The notes under the pieces were generated by a model. That model was not told where the DNA came from. It saw only the letters and a list, made by a program, of their open reading frames with translations, and searched no databases. From contig NC_134398.1 of NCBI RefSeq assembly GCF_050003625.1, positions 205,083,313 through 205,147,312 of the forward strand: a stretch of 64,000 nucleotides of DNA, read 5' to 3'. Both the position numbers and the translations under genes were made by a program. Below, piece by piece: positions 23,580-36,690 of this stretch (position 1 is its first letter; each line of letters opens with the position of its first letter). The DNA comes from Haematobia irritans (Eukaryota > Arthropoda > Insecta > Diptera > Muscidae).

Positions 23580-25960
23580 TTATAGGAAATTTTGTCAAAA
23601 TGTTGTTTCCGTAAAAAAATTTGACCGAATTTTATGGCTATAGAAAATTTGTTCAAAATTTTATTTCAATAGATTTTTTTTTTTCAAAATGGTATTTTTT
23701 TAGAAATTTTTGTCAACATTTTACTTCTATAGAAAATTTTGTCAACATATTATTTCTATAAAAAATTTTATCAAAATTTTATTTTTATAGAAAATTTTGT
23801 CATAATTTTATTTCCATAGAAAATTTTGAAAATCCGTTTCAATAGAACTTTTTTTTCTATAAAAATTTTATTTCTATAGATTTTTTTTTTTCAAAATGGT
23901 ATTTTTTTTAGAAAATTTTGTCAACATGTTACTTCTATAGAAAATTTTGTCAACATATTATTTCTATAAAAAATTTTATCAAAATGTTATTTTTATAGAA
24001 AATTTTATCATAATTTTATTTCCATAGAAAATTTTGAAAATCTGTTTCAATAGAATTTTTTTTCTGTAGAAAATTTTGTCAAAATTTTTTCTGTAGAAAA
24101 TTTTGTCAAAATTTTATTTCTGTAGAAAATGTTGTTAAAATTTGGTTTCTATAGGAAATTTTCATCAAAATTTTATTTCTGTATTAAATTGTATCAATTT
24201 TTTTTCAATAGAAAATTTTGTCAAAATTTTATTTCTATCGAAATGTTTTTCACAATTTAATTGCCATTAAAAATTTTATCAAAATTTTCATTCTGCAGAA
24301 AATTTTTTCAAAATTGTATATTTATAAAAAATTTTGTCAACATTCTATATCGAACGAAAATTTTGTCATGATTTCAGTTTTTAGCAATGTTTGTCAAGAT
24401 TTTCTTTTTTAGAAATTTTTGTAATCTTTTTTATAGAAAATGTTATCAACATTTTTCTTCTATAGAATATTTTGTCAACATTTTTTTCTACAGAAAATTT
24501 TGTCAACATTTTATTTCAATAGAAAATGTTGTCCAAAGTTTATTTCTATACAAAATTTTGTCAAAATTTTATATCTATATGATATTTTGTCAAACTTTTA
24601 TCTATTAAGAAAACTTTTTTAAAATATTATCTCTGTTGAAAATTTTTGCTAAATTTTATCTCTAGAGAAAACTTTGTCAAAATTTTATTCGTATACAAAA
24701 ATTTTGTCAAATTTTATCTCTATAGAAAATTTTGTCAAAATTTTTATCTATAAAAAATATTGTCACAATTTTATCTCTATAGAAAATTTTATCTCTTTAA
24801 AAAATTTCTTCAAAATTTGATTCCTATGATTTTCTATAGAACATTTATTTCTATAGAAAGTTTGGTAAACTTTTATTTCGGTAGGACATTTGATCAAAAT
24901 TTTAATTTTATAGAAAATTTTTGTCTTTAAGAATTATATTTCATAGTTTCGGCTATAGGTCGATTAAAAAACATAGATATGATGTTTTTATTTTATTTTT
25001 ATTTCCAATATTTCGGTTGACTTCGTCAAAACCGTTTTCAAAGATTTGTTCTGGTGTGCACAGCTTCACACTCTGTTTTAAAACAGTGTAAAACAGAGTG
25101 TGAATGCTGTGAAAAATAATTCTTAAAGATAAATAAAAAGGTCAACGTTAATCACCCAGAAATGAAAAGTTTTGTCAAAATTTTATTTCTATCGAAAATG
25201 TAATTTTTTTTTTCTATTGAAAATTTTGTCACAATTTTATTTCAATAGAAAATTTTGTCCAAAGTTTATTTCTATACAAGATATTTTCAAAATTTTATCT
25301 CTATACGATATTTTGTGAAACTTTTAGAAACTGTGTAGAAAACTTTTTTAAAATATTATTTAGGAAATTTTTTCAAAATTTCATCTGTATAGGAAATTTT
25401 GGCTAAATTTTATCTCCATAGAAAATTTTGGCAAAATTTTATCTCTATAGAAAATTTTTGCTAAATTTTATTTGTATAGAAAATTTTGTCAAAATTTTAT
25501 CTCCATAAAAAATTTTGTCAAAATTTTATCTCAATAGAAAATTTTTGTCAAAATTTTATCTCTATAGAAAATTTTATCCAAATTTTACCTCTATAGAAAA
25601 TTTTGGTTAAATTTTGTCTTTATAGAAAATGTTTGCTAAAGTTTATCTCTATACAAAATTTTGTTAAAATTTTATTTGTATAGAATATTTTGTCAAAAGC
25701 TTACTTCTATAGAAAGTTTTGTCACAATTTTATCTCTATAGAAAATTTTATTCAAAATTTTATGCCTGTAGAATTTTCGTAAAAATGTTATTTCTATAGA
25801 TTTTTTTTAATTTATTTCTATAGAAAGTTTGCTCAAAATTTTATTTCTGTAGAAAATTTTATCAACATTTTAATTTTATAGAAAATTTTATCAAAATTTT
25901 ATTTCTATAAAAAATGTCAATTTTTTGTTCTATATAAAATTTTGTAAAATTTTTTCTATA
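23580..25960 (+). repeat. 29-bp satellite array, forward orientation
   Basis: About 70 degenerate units. Within it 23690-23860 and 23890-24050 are near-identical ~190-bp blocks ('tttttttcaaaatggtattt' each time), so a higher-order segmental duplication is visible. The array is interrupted by a MITE at 24925-25128 and ends near 'gggggttttctatggg' at about 25965. Confidence 0.9.
24925..25128. mobile_element. Foldback MITE (204 bp) nested in satellite
   Basis: Terminal inverted repeats CTTTAAGAATTATATTTC (24925-24942) and its mirror (25111-25128) differ at one position. An inner hairpin has a 22-bp arm (25059-25080) and its complement (25089-25111) with one bulged base, around an 8-nt loop. Satellite lies on both sides. 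A target duplication is not clear. Confidence 0.75.
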
Positions 25961-27788
25961 GGGGGTTTTCTATGGGTGGTGTTGGTTTATATGGAGGCTA
26001 TATATCAAAACCTGAACCGATATAGCAAATATGCGAACTGGATGTGATTGCAGATATAAAACTAATTTCTGCCAAATTGCTGGACTTTTACGGCATTATT
26101 GAATGCTGTAGCATGCTTACATGGTAGACCTGTTCTAAGTTAATAAAAATAACTTATTTCCTTAATAGATATAAATAATTTTTCCATCATTACCCCGTAT
26201 TTCGTCCTTTAAATCATCAGACTATAACCTTTAATGTCTTTGCCCTGCCGGGAAACTAAATTCTAAAGAGAAATTGCTAAGAGGCCTTATGAAAGGCTTG
26301 TACACAGTCTGCACTATATTGTATAGAGTAAATTAATAATATTTTAGCTTTTGTAATATATGTAAAAATAAAATCAAAAATTTTAATCGAGTGAAGTAAT
26401 CACATGAGCTTTGTATTGAGCTCAATAGATGCCGAGCATTGCGTGCTAAACGGCCACAATATTCTAAAATGTACGCCAAAATTATTTTACAGCATGATAA
26501 CGCTTAGTTACATGTGGCAGACTCCGTAAAAGCTGGAACACTCAAATGGGTCGTGATAATAAAACCGCCTTATAGCCTAGACATTGATTTTCTAAGTAGC
26601 ACTTGCTCCGATCGATGACAGCTGGTAAGCATTTTCGTTCTTATTAGTATTCATAAATTTGGGCCAGAAAGGGGGTTGGAAGGTGCTGGATAGGCAATAC
26701 TTTTGTTAAAACTTTTTCGGAATAAAATCTCAAATATTTAAAAAAAATCCTTATTTTTAATTTGCGCTCCCTATAGAAAATGCGATGTGAGAGATGACCA
26801 CTAAAGTAACTATTTCCAGTTGCCTCATTTTTTGTACCCAGTAAAACCAAATTAAATATTTATTTATATTGTCTCATGGAATACCACCAACAAGGCCTTC
26901 TACTTAAAAGACTCTTAAATTATATCTCTTGGGAAATGACGCTGTACAAAAGTTACCATAAATGATATTCACCTTTGTGTATGTGTATGTGCATTTGGTT
27001 TTATTTGAAAAGCGCCGCCTTTTAACAGTCAGCAGTACAGAGCATAATCAGCCACTGAGCCACATTTGCATCCTCTTAGGCATAATTCTCTGTGGGAAAT
27101 CTAATGAGAATGATGATGAAGCTTAAAAAAGGCATATTTTAATTAAAATAAATAGGCAAACTAACGACCACATCAAGGCGGGTGGCCAGACAGCCGACAT
27201 TGCCAATATGTATTCATGTTATCTTCCCGATACAACTCCCCGGCTGGTAAATAGTGTTATTGTTTAAATAAATGAAAATGTATCACACAATTCTATATAG
27301 CGAAACAGTGCCAGAGGGTATAATTTGTAAAACTGTATGTATATTATTAGAAATTCATCACAGTTTTGGAAATGTTAAATAAAAAGTTTATTTTTCATAC
27401 AACAGAATTTAAAATCTCCACAGGAATGAAATTTTATGTGGGGGACAAAATATATGAAATTTTTTTTGGTAGTAATTAAACAAAATTTTTTTTTCAATTA
27501 TTTGCCCAATACATGTGTATAAATTATAACAATTTCACTTGTTCAAAACAACGGCATGACAAAGTTAAACGATTATTAAAAAATGTACAAAATTTTCGAT
27601 GCTTATTTACAGTTTTAGGCAATGACTGGGGTACAGTGTGTCGTATGATTTATTTGAGCATTCGTAAAAATATTCATACGCAACATGGTCCATTTGATAC
27701 ATGCCGGAATAATACATTTGGAATTAGTAGTTCCTTTTTATACAGGATGCAACATTTGTATTAGATATCTATGTATGCCACAGGTATA
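25961..27788. other. Mostly unique AT-rich DNA
   Basis: The only repeat-like piece is 25975-26130, which weakly resembles family 2/DINE units ('ttatatggaggctatatatc'). Elsewhere I find no gene or RNA. Several 60-80-codon frames lack recognisable domains. Confidence 0.4.
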
Positions 27789-28021
27789 CGGTTGTCAAAA
27801 TTGGCAGAATTCTACCAAAAATGGTAGATTTTAACCTGTTTCGTAGATTGGTAAAATTCTTGATGTTTTGTTAGATTTTACAAAATATTCCACTACAATT
27901 AAGAGGTACTTAAAATTTTTATAGAAATAAAAACCAAATTTTTAATAGCAAATATTTTGGCTAAAACTGTTAAACAAATAAAATTCGACGGCATTTTTTA
28001 TAGATATATTTTAGAGATATA

Positions 28022-28187
28022 CGGGCGCTATGGTTAGCATGCCCGCCTTGCATACACAAGGTCGTGGGTTGGATTCCTGCTTCGACCGAACAACAAAAAT
28101 TTTTCAGAAGTTGACCAATGTGGTATCACAATGGACTTAATAGTCTAAGTGAGCCTGATACATCGGGCGGCCACCTAACCTAACCTT
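28022..28187 (+). mobile_element. SINE with internal deletion
   Basis: The tRNA-like head ('atggttagcatgcccgcct' and GGTTGGATTCC as a decayed B box) is joined to the 3' body ('gtggtatcacaatggactta') and a CCTAACCTAACC tail. About 130-170 bp of the middle is missing compared with the copy at 12783. The flanks TTTAGAGATATA and TTTAGATATA look like a target duplication with a 2-bp change. Confidence 0.75.
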
Positions 28188-28292
28188 TAGATATAACATT
28201 TTGACAAAGTTTTCTATAGAATAAAAATGTTGTCAAAACTTTCTACAGAAATAAAATTTTGATAAAAATTGCCATAGAAATAAAATCTCGCA

Positions 28293-28772
28293 TTGTTTTT
28301 GTTTTTATTGCAGCTTAAAACCATACATTGACTAATCTAAAAGTGTAGCTTAACCAAAAGAGGAAAAGAATGTTTGTCAAATTTATTATGGACGCACGTT
28401 TCGGAATTACAACATTCCTCATCAGCATTCTCTACTTGCTGCAAAACTATCAACCAATTATCAGAGTAAATTCAGGCAGTTCAATAAACCCAACAATAAA
28501 CCACACTTGAACCTCCCGAAAAAAGGTTTTGTATGATAGCCGGCTTATGCTGAAATAAATTCAAAACATATATATCTCTTTTCCTATGCCACTGTCAAAT
28601 CATCGATTTAAATTCAGTTGGATGGGTTTATTTTGAGCGTGCTTCCTCTTCTTTTTCCATTCTTTTGTTTTGTTATTGTTGGTTTTGTTCTTTAAGCATT
28701 GTTGTTGTTTTTATTGCAGCTTAAAACCATACATTGACTAAACTACAAGTGTAGCTTAAGCAAAAGAGAGAA
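28293..28772 (-). repeat. ~460-bp module inside satellite, inverted, with repeated ends
   Basis: A nearly complete module bounded on both sides by the same ~70-bp piece ('ttattgcagcttaaaaccat' at 28307 and 28715). This suggests the module was a tandem unit before it was captured. Confidence 0.75.
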
Positions 28773-29285
28773 AAAGTTTTCTATAGAATGAAAATAAAAT
28801 TCACTATAAAAAATTTTACAACATTTTCTAACGCAATAAAATTTCGACAAAATTTTCTATAGAAATAAAATTTTGACAAAATGTTCTATAGAAATAGCAT
28901 TTTGCAAAAACTTTCTATAGAAATAAAATTTGCAAGAATTTTCTATAGAAATACAGTTTTGCTGAAATTTTCTACAGAAATAAAATTTTACAAAAATTTT
29001 CTATAAAAATAAAATTTTACAAAAATTTTCTATATTTTATATTCCTATATAAAATATTGAGAAATTTTTCTATAGAAGTAAAAATTTTGACAAAATTTTC
29101 TATAGAAGTACAAATTTTTGACAAAATTTTCTACAGAAAGAATATATTGAGAAAATTTTCTGTAGAAATACATTTTCTACAAAAATTTGATGCATAGCTT
29201 CAAATCAAGATTTTTTAAATTTGGTAGATTTTGGTAATATTTTCTTCAAATTTTGGTAGTTTATTTTTTGCCCGAATGGTAACCT

Positions 29286-29459
29286 TGCATGGGTGTCACA
29301 ACTTCATACCTACTAAATTATTAAATTTAAAATATGGCGAATGGTGTACATTAGATAGGGTCACGGCCTAAAGGAAAAAATGTTGATGCGGTCACCTCGC
29401 AGTTTTGTAGCATATTCGAAGACAATTTCAGAACACTTTTTTTTCGTGCACCCTACGAC
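29286..29459. other. Short unassigned stretch
   Basis: No feature recognised between satellite element E and the DINE fragment. Confidence 0.4.
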
Positions 29460-29788
29460 CCCCGCTCCCCTATAAACCGATCCCCAGATTTGACCTCCGG
29501 TGCCTTTTGGAGAAGCAACATTCATCCGATTCGGTTAAAATTTGGTACGTGATGTTAGTATATTGTATCCAACAACCATGCAGGAATTGGTTCATATCAG
29601 TCCATAATCATATATAGCCCCCATATAAACCGATCCAGAGATTTGGTTTTGGAGCCTCTAGGAGGAGCAAATGTCATCCGAGTCAGTTGAAATTTGGTAC
29701 ATTGTGCTAGTATATGGCCGTTAACAACCATGCCTAACTAGGTCCATATCGGTTTATAATTATATATAGCCCTCAGATAAATCGATCC
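29460..29788 (+). mobile_element. DINE-1-like fragment, left of hAT insertion
   Basis: Two ~153-bp units ('ctataaaccgatccccagat', 'ggagaagcaacattcatccg', 'ggtttataattatatatagc'). It continues at 31281 after the hAT-like element. Confidence 0.75.
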
Positions 29789-31280
29789 CAGCGTTGCCAA
29801 TTTAGCTTTTTTCCCGCTAGATTTGGCTTTTTTGAAGACGTTTAGCGGGAAAAAAATGCATTTAGCTTTTTTTCTGGCTTTTTTTCATGCCCCTTTTTGC
29901 TATTTTTGGCTTTTTTTATTTTCGACATGTTCCTATTGAAATATGGATAAAACTTCGTTTTTATCTAAGCCTTGCTGTCAGAATAAGGTTTTCCACATAT
30001 TTCAATTCCTTATATAAACTGTCAGTAAATTATTAGGAATATTAGCATTTGACTCGTTTATTATGATATAACTAAATTAAAATAGTAGATGTGAATTGCT
30101 TTGTACATTGAAAAAATATTGTTGTGAGGCCAAAGATTTCATTTCCTTAAAATACGAACGCGAATTTTGGTTATAATAGCATTTGTGAAATTATAGTTAA
30201 GTGATTCAACTTAAAAATGGGTATCTTTTCATGAAAGAAGGCTAGGGTCAATTCTAAAAAATTCTTAAAATTAATGAAATAGTCTTTAAATTTGTGGAGT
30301 TTTTGTATCTTGACCACAAACCAAAATAGCGTTCAAAAATAGAAGAGGTTTTTCAACATTTTATTTTAAAAACGTATACATAGAATAATTTCTACTTAAA
30401 GTCGAGTCTGAATTTGGAAATTTAAGTTGTCGTTAGCACGTTTTTAAATCACTGTGATAGCTCATGAAGAAAGAGCTGAAAAAAAACGAATATTTAAATT
30501 CAAATTTGACTCGGAATCAATACCAAAATCATTAGTGTACAAAATCTTTGGAACCGAATATAGAAATAATTAGGGAAATAAAGTTTTGAATGTGGTATTA
30601 TTTTTTTAACATCAAAAAATGCAATGAAAAAAATCGTAGTGATAGGATCAAAACAAATCTGCTATATATTAATGGAATGGATTTACATTTACGAAAATTG
30701 GACAACAATAGGTTTGTATGGGAAATTTTCGAATAAAAGTTATTCAATATAAACTTGCAAGACAGTTAGAATGGGTTTTATTCTCTTGGGTAAAATTAGG
30801 AGAAGTGTTCTCGTTCACGAATTTATCATTAATTCAGTTAAAACGAAATATATTGATATTTTCTAATGCAGTTCTATGTGACATTATGCAATATATCGCA
30901 CATTGGACTTGTTGATGATTAACCAGCTGGCAATTGCAAGTTTACTGGGAAAAATGTTTTTACTAGGAAATATAAACGAAGGACTTCCAGTAAAAATTTG
31001 TGATAGTAATCAAAATGTATCGAGTACGCAAACAGAGTTAATATGACTTAAATTTTCTTACAGTTTCGCAGAAATTGAATTAAAATGAATACAATTAAAA
31101 TAATATGCATTTTAAGTGAAATAAAGCCTTTAAGTTTGTTAAATTTCAATCAAAAATGTGACTTTTGATACAAAAAAATTTAGCTTTTTTTCTAGCTATA
31201 TTTTAACATTTTTTAGCTTTTTTTGGCTAGTTTTTTGGACAAATCTAGCGGTTTTTTGTGAAACAATTCTGGCAACGCTG
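29789..31280. mobile_element. Non-autonomous hAT-like element, 8-bp target duplication
   Basis: Ends CAGCGTTGCCA (29789-29799) and its inverse TGGCAACGCTG (31270-31280) form an 11-bp perfect terminal inverted repeat. The target duplication is ATCGATCC at 29781-29788 and 31281-31288; the DINE sequence reads through when one copy is removed. An 8-bp duplication and CA...TG ends fit hAT. Subterminal regions are rich in 'tttagcttttttt'. The interior contains a degenerate copy (30107-30560) of the MITE at 10756. I see no transposase. Confidence 0.85.
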
Positions 31281-31610
31281 ATCGATCCCCAATCACACAA
31301 AATTGGTCCATATCAAGTTCATAATTCTATAAAGCCCGATATAAGCGACACCCATATTTCAATTCTGGCTCTCTACATACCGTGCAAAAGTCCATATCGA
31401 TTCGTAATTATTTGTACACTTACCTATACACAACTTTTTTGTCTAATATATACCACTAACTCACAATTTAGAAAACTATGTTAAGAAGTTTTAAGATACC
31501 ACAACCCAAGTAATTCGATTGTTAATGACATTATTTCGTAGAAGTTTCTACGCAATCCATGGTGGAGGGTACATAATATTCGGCCTGGCCGAACTTACGG
31601 CCGTATATTT
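31281..31610 (+). mobile_element. DINE-1-like fragment, right of hAT insertion, with 3' terminus
   Basis: Continues the 29460-29788 copy and ends with 'aagtaattcgattgttaatg', 'atccatggtggagggtac' and GGCCGAACTTACGGCC, the well-preserved DINE end. Confidence 0.8.
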
Positions 31611-33569
31611 GTTAACTCTTACATTGTGGGATATCCCACCCAAACTTGCCGAATTACAATAATTTTGTTAGCCAGCTAACCTATTCAGAGCATGTCTCCA
31701 ATTTCGTGGAAATATCAAACAAATTTAGCAGTTCATATTTTCAAAACAATTATATTGACATAATTAAATGTGCAAATTAAATTATTATCATGGATTAAAA
31801 AAATCACTATTAAAATGTGCAGTATTGAAATATTGGAAATTAAACTTTAAAATAAAATCAATTTTTGAAAATTAATTAATTAAGTGTTATGTAAATTCTT
31901 GAGATTGATCATATTGACAATTTACGACATATTTATGTAGTTTCAAGACTTCACAATATCGTGTGTGAAAATTCTTACCATCAAAGGAAATTTTGATATT
32001 TTAGCCTGATATTGATATTTTAAAGAAATAATGATTTTCTAAACAAGATTCCTCGTCTCAATGATCATCTAGCATGCAAAATTTTAATTCCACCAAAGTT
32101 TGCTGCTTTTGGTTTTATAAAATTTCATTTCATGCAGCATTGGTCTTCAGCACGAACACATAATTTTCAATTCGATTTTTCTTTCATGGTCAGTTCAAAA
32201 TCTAGACCTAGCACACAAATATTTAAATTCATATCACGTTTTTGTTTTCAATGTTCTTATTGTATTTTTGAAATTATTTTGTTTTTATTTTTCCAATTAT
32301 AAATTATTAATAAAACGAGGTAGGTGTCCATATTTATAATTTAAGGTATTTTTGTTCAACATTTCGTTTTTTCATTGAAAGACTTCATCGGGCCGTATTA
32401 GTCGTTATCTTTCAAAAGCCAATTGACAACCAATAGTCAGCTAATCGAACCTACGTAACTCACGAAATTTGAATATAACGGATGTATTTTTATCAGACCT
32501 CATATTTTTCTCGTGGATCAACCAAATAGTTGTTTAGGATAATTTTGTGTTGTTAACTTCATAAAGCCTTACCTTAATTCGATTAACCAGAAAAACTTTT
32601 TAACTTTTAAATTATTCCAGTCCATCAATTGTACGTCTTCTTTGGTGTCTCTGGCTCTCGCAAGCGTTTCAAGATCTTAAATTTATGGCATTGCTAATGA
32701 CAAGGATACAACGAAATGATGTCAATCGTTTATCCCATTTCCACATCAGCTTCATCGCTGTCATTACCAATTTGTGCAATAAACATTCAAAGTTTTCCCC
32801 GATATGGCAAATACATAGACTCATGTCTCTCACATTCCACGGGATCTCATATGGAATTGGAATGTTCTAAATACATTTACAATGATTTAACAGTAATGTG
32901 AGTTTCAATATCCCTGTTATCTCTCTCTCTCTCCCCCCTTTCTCTCTTTCTAAGACAGCCCAAATTCCAATGGCAATGACACGAAGAACGCCATTAGTTT
33001 AGAGACGGGGAGAAAAACTTCTAAGTGCTCCACCACTCCCTCGCTCTCTCGATGTATTTTTTTTTTTGGCTCACTTTAGTTCATAGTGCCATTAAACTGT
33101 CATTAGTGACAGTTTGCCAATGCAAATGTTTGTTAATGACAGTTTCACAAAAGGAATTAAAAGGACATTTCTCTGATATACGATAAGCATGAAGTAAGAG
33201 GAATAGTGACAGATACCAAACTATTTAGGAATTTTGTTCATGGTGGGAGATGAATGAATGAATGTAAATGGTGTACATTCGTAGCATGTGCGGGATTAGA
33301 TGGAAACATTTGGTGACCTACTTGAAAATCATGGATATTGCAATAGAGTTGACTAATTGCCATACGTGAAAAGAGTAGCTAAGTGTTTGTGAGAAGGGAA
33401 GACAAAACTTCCATTGCATGCATAGAAAATGTGTCTTGTGACCATATGTACTACAGGACATTCAGAGAATACTGTGTACCATATCCATTTTTATTACTTA
33501 AAGCTCTTGGAAATAATTAAATTATCAAATGGAATAAAAGATAGTAATTAAGTTCTCAGTTAACTCAAA
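31611..33569. other. Unique-looking DNA
   Basis: No gene, RNA or repeat family recognised. A short pyrimidine microsatellite (TC/CCCC) lies at 32920-32950. Two overlapping 61-codon frames near 32700-32900 have no recognisable domain. Confidence 0.45.
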
Positions 33570-34958
33570 TAAAGGGGGTACTAAACACTATAGAAATAAA
33601 TATAGAAATAAAATTTTGAGAACATTTTCTATAGAAATAAAATTTTGACAAAATTCTCTATAGAAATAAAATTTTGACAAAATTTATAGAAATAAAATTT
33701 TGACAAAATTTTCTATAGAAATAAAATTTTGATAAAATTTTCTATAGAAAAAAATGTTAACAAAATTTCTATAGAATTAATTTTTTTTATAAAATTTTCT
33801 ATAGAAATAAGATTTTGACAAAATTTTCTATAAAAATACAAACTTGACAAAATTTTCTATAGACATAAAATTTTGACAAACATTTTCTAAGAAATAAAAT
33901 TTTGACAAAATTTTCTATAGAAACAAAGTTTTGAGAAAAATTTCTATAGAAAAAAAAAATGATGACATAATTAAAAAAAAAACATTTTTGACAAAATTTT
34001 CTGTCGAAATAAAATTTTGACAAAATTTTCTATAGAAATAAAATTTTGACAAAATTTTCTATGGAAATAAAATTTTGACAAAATTTTCTATAGAAACAAA
34101 ATTTTGACAAAATTTTCTATAGAAATAAAATTTTGACAATATTTTCTATAGAAATAAAATTTTGACAAAAAATGTTATCGAAATGAAATTTTGACAAAAT
34201 TTTCTATAGAAATAAAATTTTGCAAAAAAAATTCTATCGAAATAAAATTGTGAGAAAATTTTCTATAGAAATAAAAATTTGACAAAATTTTCTATCGAAA
34301 TAAAATTTTGACAAAATTTTCTATAGAAACAAAATTTTGCAAAAATTTTCTATAGAAATAAAATTTTGACAAAATTCTCTGAAGAAATAGAATTTTGACA
34401 AAATTTTCTTTTGAAATAAAATTTTCTATAGAAATAAAATTTTGACAAAATTTTATATAGAAAAAAATTACGACATAATTTAAAAAAAAAAAACATTTTT
34501 GACAAAATTTTCTATAGAAATAAAATATTGACAAAATTTTCTATAGAAATAAATTTTGCAAAAATTTTTTATAGAAATAAAATTTTGACAAAATTCTGTA
34601 TAGAAATAGAATTTTGACAAAATTTTCTTTAGAAATAAAATTTTGACAAAATTTTCTATAGAAATAAAATTTTGACAAAATTTTGTATAGAAAAAAATTA
34701 AAAAAAAAAAATTTTACAAAATTTTCTATAGAAATAAAATTTTCTATAGAAATAAAATTTTGACAAAATTTTCTATGGAAATAAAATATTGGCAAAATTT
34801 TCTATAGAAACAAAATTTTGACAAAATTTTCTATAGAAACAAAATTTTGACAAAACTTTCTATAAAAATAGAATTTTGACAAAATTTTCTCTAGAAAAAA
34901 AAAAATTATGACAATTAAAAAAAATATTTTTGACAAAATTTTCTATAGAAATAAAATG

Positions 34959-35591
34959 TTTATGTTAGCCTGATATCAATGCAGGCTGGTACAATGTCCA
35001 AATCATTTAAACTAGAAATTATTACAATATTTATTCGAGCTTATTGGACAGGAAGATTAAGGGAATTGACATCATTAAGTTACTGAAAAGAAAATGCCAG
35101 ATACCCATCTCGCAAGCCTGACTATACATATATGTCTCAGTGTTGGCCACTACACATTTCCATAGTCTTTAGCGAGATCTGGCCGGGTGAGATGATTCAA
35201 TTTGGTTCTTTTATGTTAATTTCTTATGAAATTTACATACGAGAATTATTCTTCGCAAATTTAACCATTTTTCACCCGCACTGTGCATCATCTTTTCGTA
35301 TAACTTTACAATCCCTTAATCTTATTTTTAGATTTCGATTTGTTACTACACTAATGTACCAACAAATCGAAATCTATTTTTAAAGACATTGCTGAATTCA
35401 CCTGATTGGCGAACGATCACACAATGTCTCGTTTCTAGTCAACAACAATTACTGAGATAACTATATGAAACTGGTTTCTAAGGACACAACAACAATTCTA
35501 ACGACAATATTAGTAATGTTTTTTCCTTATTTACGACGGTTTACTATTTTTATGTTAGCCTGATATCAATGCAGGCTGGTTCAATGTCCAA
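34959..35591. mobile_element. 633-bp insertion flanked by 43-bp direct repeats
   Basis: Direct repeats at 34959-35001 and 35549-35591 differ at one base (34991/35581). Each contains AGCCTG...CAGGCT, a 6-bp stem. The 547 bp between them is unlike anything else here and contains a perfect 16-bp inverted repeat (35329-35344 with 35361-35376). Satellite borders both sides. I cannot assign a class: the repeats are too short for LTRs and too long for a usual target duplication. Confidence 0.55.
35329..35376. other. Perfect 16-bp stem, 16-nt loop hairpin
   Basis: TAGATTTCGATTTGTT at 35329-35344 is followed by a 16-nt loop and the exact complement AACAAATCGAAATCTA at 35361-35376. It lies near the middle of the 633-bp insertion. 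Confidence 0.9.
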
Positions 35592-36690
35592 TTTTGTCGA
35601 AATTTATTATAGAAATAAAATGTTGACAAAATTTTCTATGGAAATAAAATATTGACAAAATTTTCTATAGAAAAAAAATTATGACATAATTAATAAAAAA
35701 AAAAAACATTTTTGACAAAATTTTCTATAGAAATAAAATTTTGTCAAAATTTTCAATAGAAATAAAATTTTTCTATAGAAACACAATTTTCTATAGAAAT
35801 AAAATTTTGACAAAAAATTTTATTGAAATAAAATTTTGACAAAACTTTCTATAGAAATAAAATTTTGAGAAAATTTTCTATCGAAGTAAAATTTGAACTG
35901 AAATTTAGAACTGAAATTTTGTATTGAAATAAAATTTTGAGAAAATTTTCTATCGAAATAAAATTTTGAAAAAAAAAATTCTATCGAAATAAAATTATGA
36001 GAAAATTTTTTATAGAAATACAATTTTGACAAAATTCTCTGTAGAAATAAAATTTTGACAAAATTTTTTATGGAAATAAAATTTTGACAAAATTTTCTAT
36101 AGAAACAAAATTTTGACAAAATTTTCTATATAAATAAAAAGTTGGTAAAATTTTGCTATAGAACTAAAATTTTGACGAAATTTTTTATCGAAATAAAATT
36201 TTCTATGATAATAAAATTAAATTTACAAACTTATCTTTAATTTTGACTAAAATTTTTAGAACATTTTCTACAGAAAAATATTTTGAGAAAATTTTCTATA
36301 GGAATAAAATGTTGAGAAAATTTTCTATCGAAATAAATTTTTGAAAAAAAAATTCTATCGAAATAAAATTTTGACAAAAATTTTTATAGAACTAAAATTT
36401 TGACAAAATTTTGTATCGAAATAAAATTTTGAAAAAGTTTTCTATAGAAATAAAATTTTGAGAAAATTTTTGTATAGAAATAAAGTTTTGACAAAATTCT
36501 CTGTAGAAATAAATAAATTTTACTATAGAACTAAAATTTTGAAAGAATTTTCAATGGAAATAAAATTAAATTTACAAAGTTTTCTGTAGAAACAAAATTT
36601 TAACAAAATTTTCTCTAGTACTAAAGTTTTGACAAAATTTTTTTTATAGAAATAAAATTTTGACAAAATGTTCTACAGACAAAAATTTTG

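Larger units (their letters stand above)
27789..29285 (-). mobile_element. Satellite-bearing TIR element, copy E, inverted
   Basis: Begins CGGTTGTCA (27789) with TGGTAGA/TCTACC blocks (27800-27895) and the AAGAGGTAC marker. It ends at 29278-29285 as GGTAACC preceded by 'ttggtagtttattttttgcc', the inverted left end. The inside holds a SINE (28022-28187), short satellite runs (28195-28290 and 28775-29190, inverted), and the ~460-bp module. Confidence 0.6.
33570..36690 (-). repeat. 29-bp satellite array, inverted orientation
   Basis: About 85 units over 2.5 kb of actual satellite, interrupted by a 633-bp unrelated insertion at 34959-35591. Higher-order structure is visible: a block containing 'ttatgacataattaaaaaaa' and 'acatttttgacaaaat' recurs near 33960, 34470, 34900 and 35690. 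Neither end carries the CGGTTGCCAC motif. Confidence 0.9.

Noticed and set aside
34959..35591. LTR retrotransposon remnant (TRIM)
   Set aside because: The 43-bp direct repeats do not start TG or end CA, no primer-binding site or purine tract is visible, and no target duplication flanks them.
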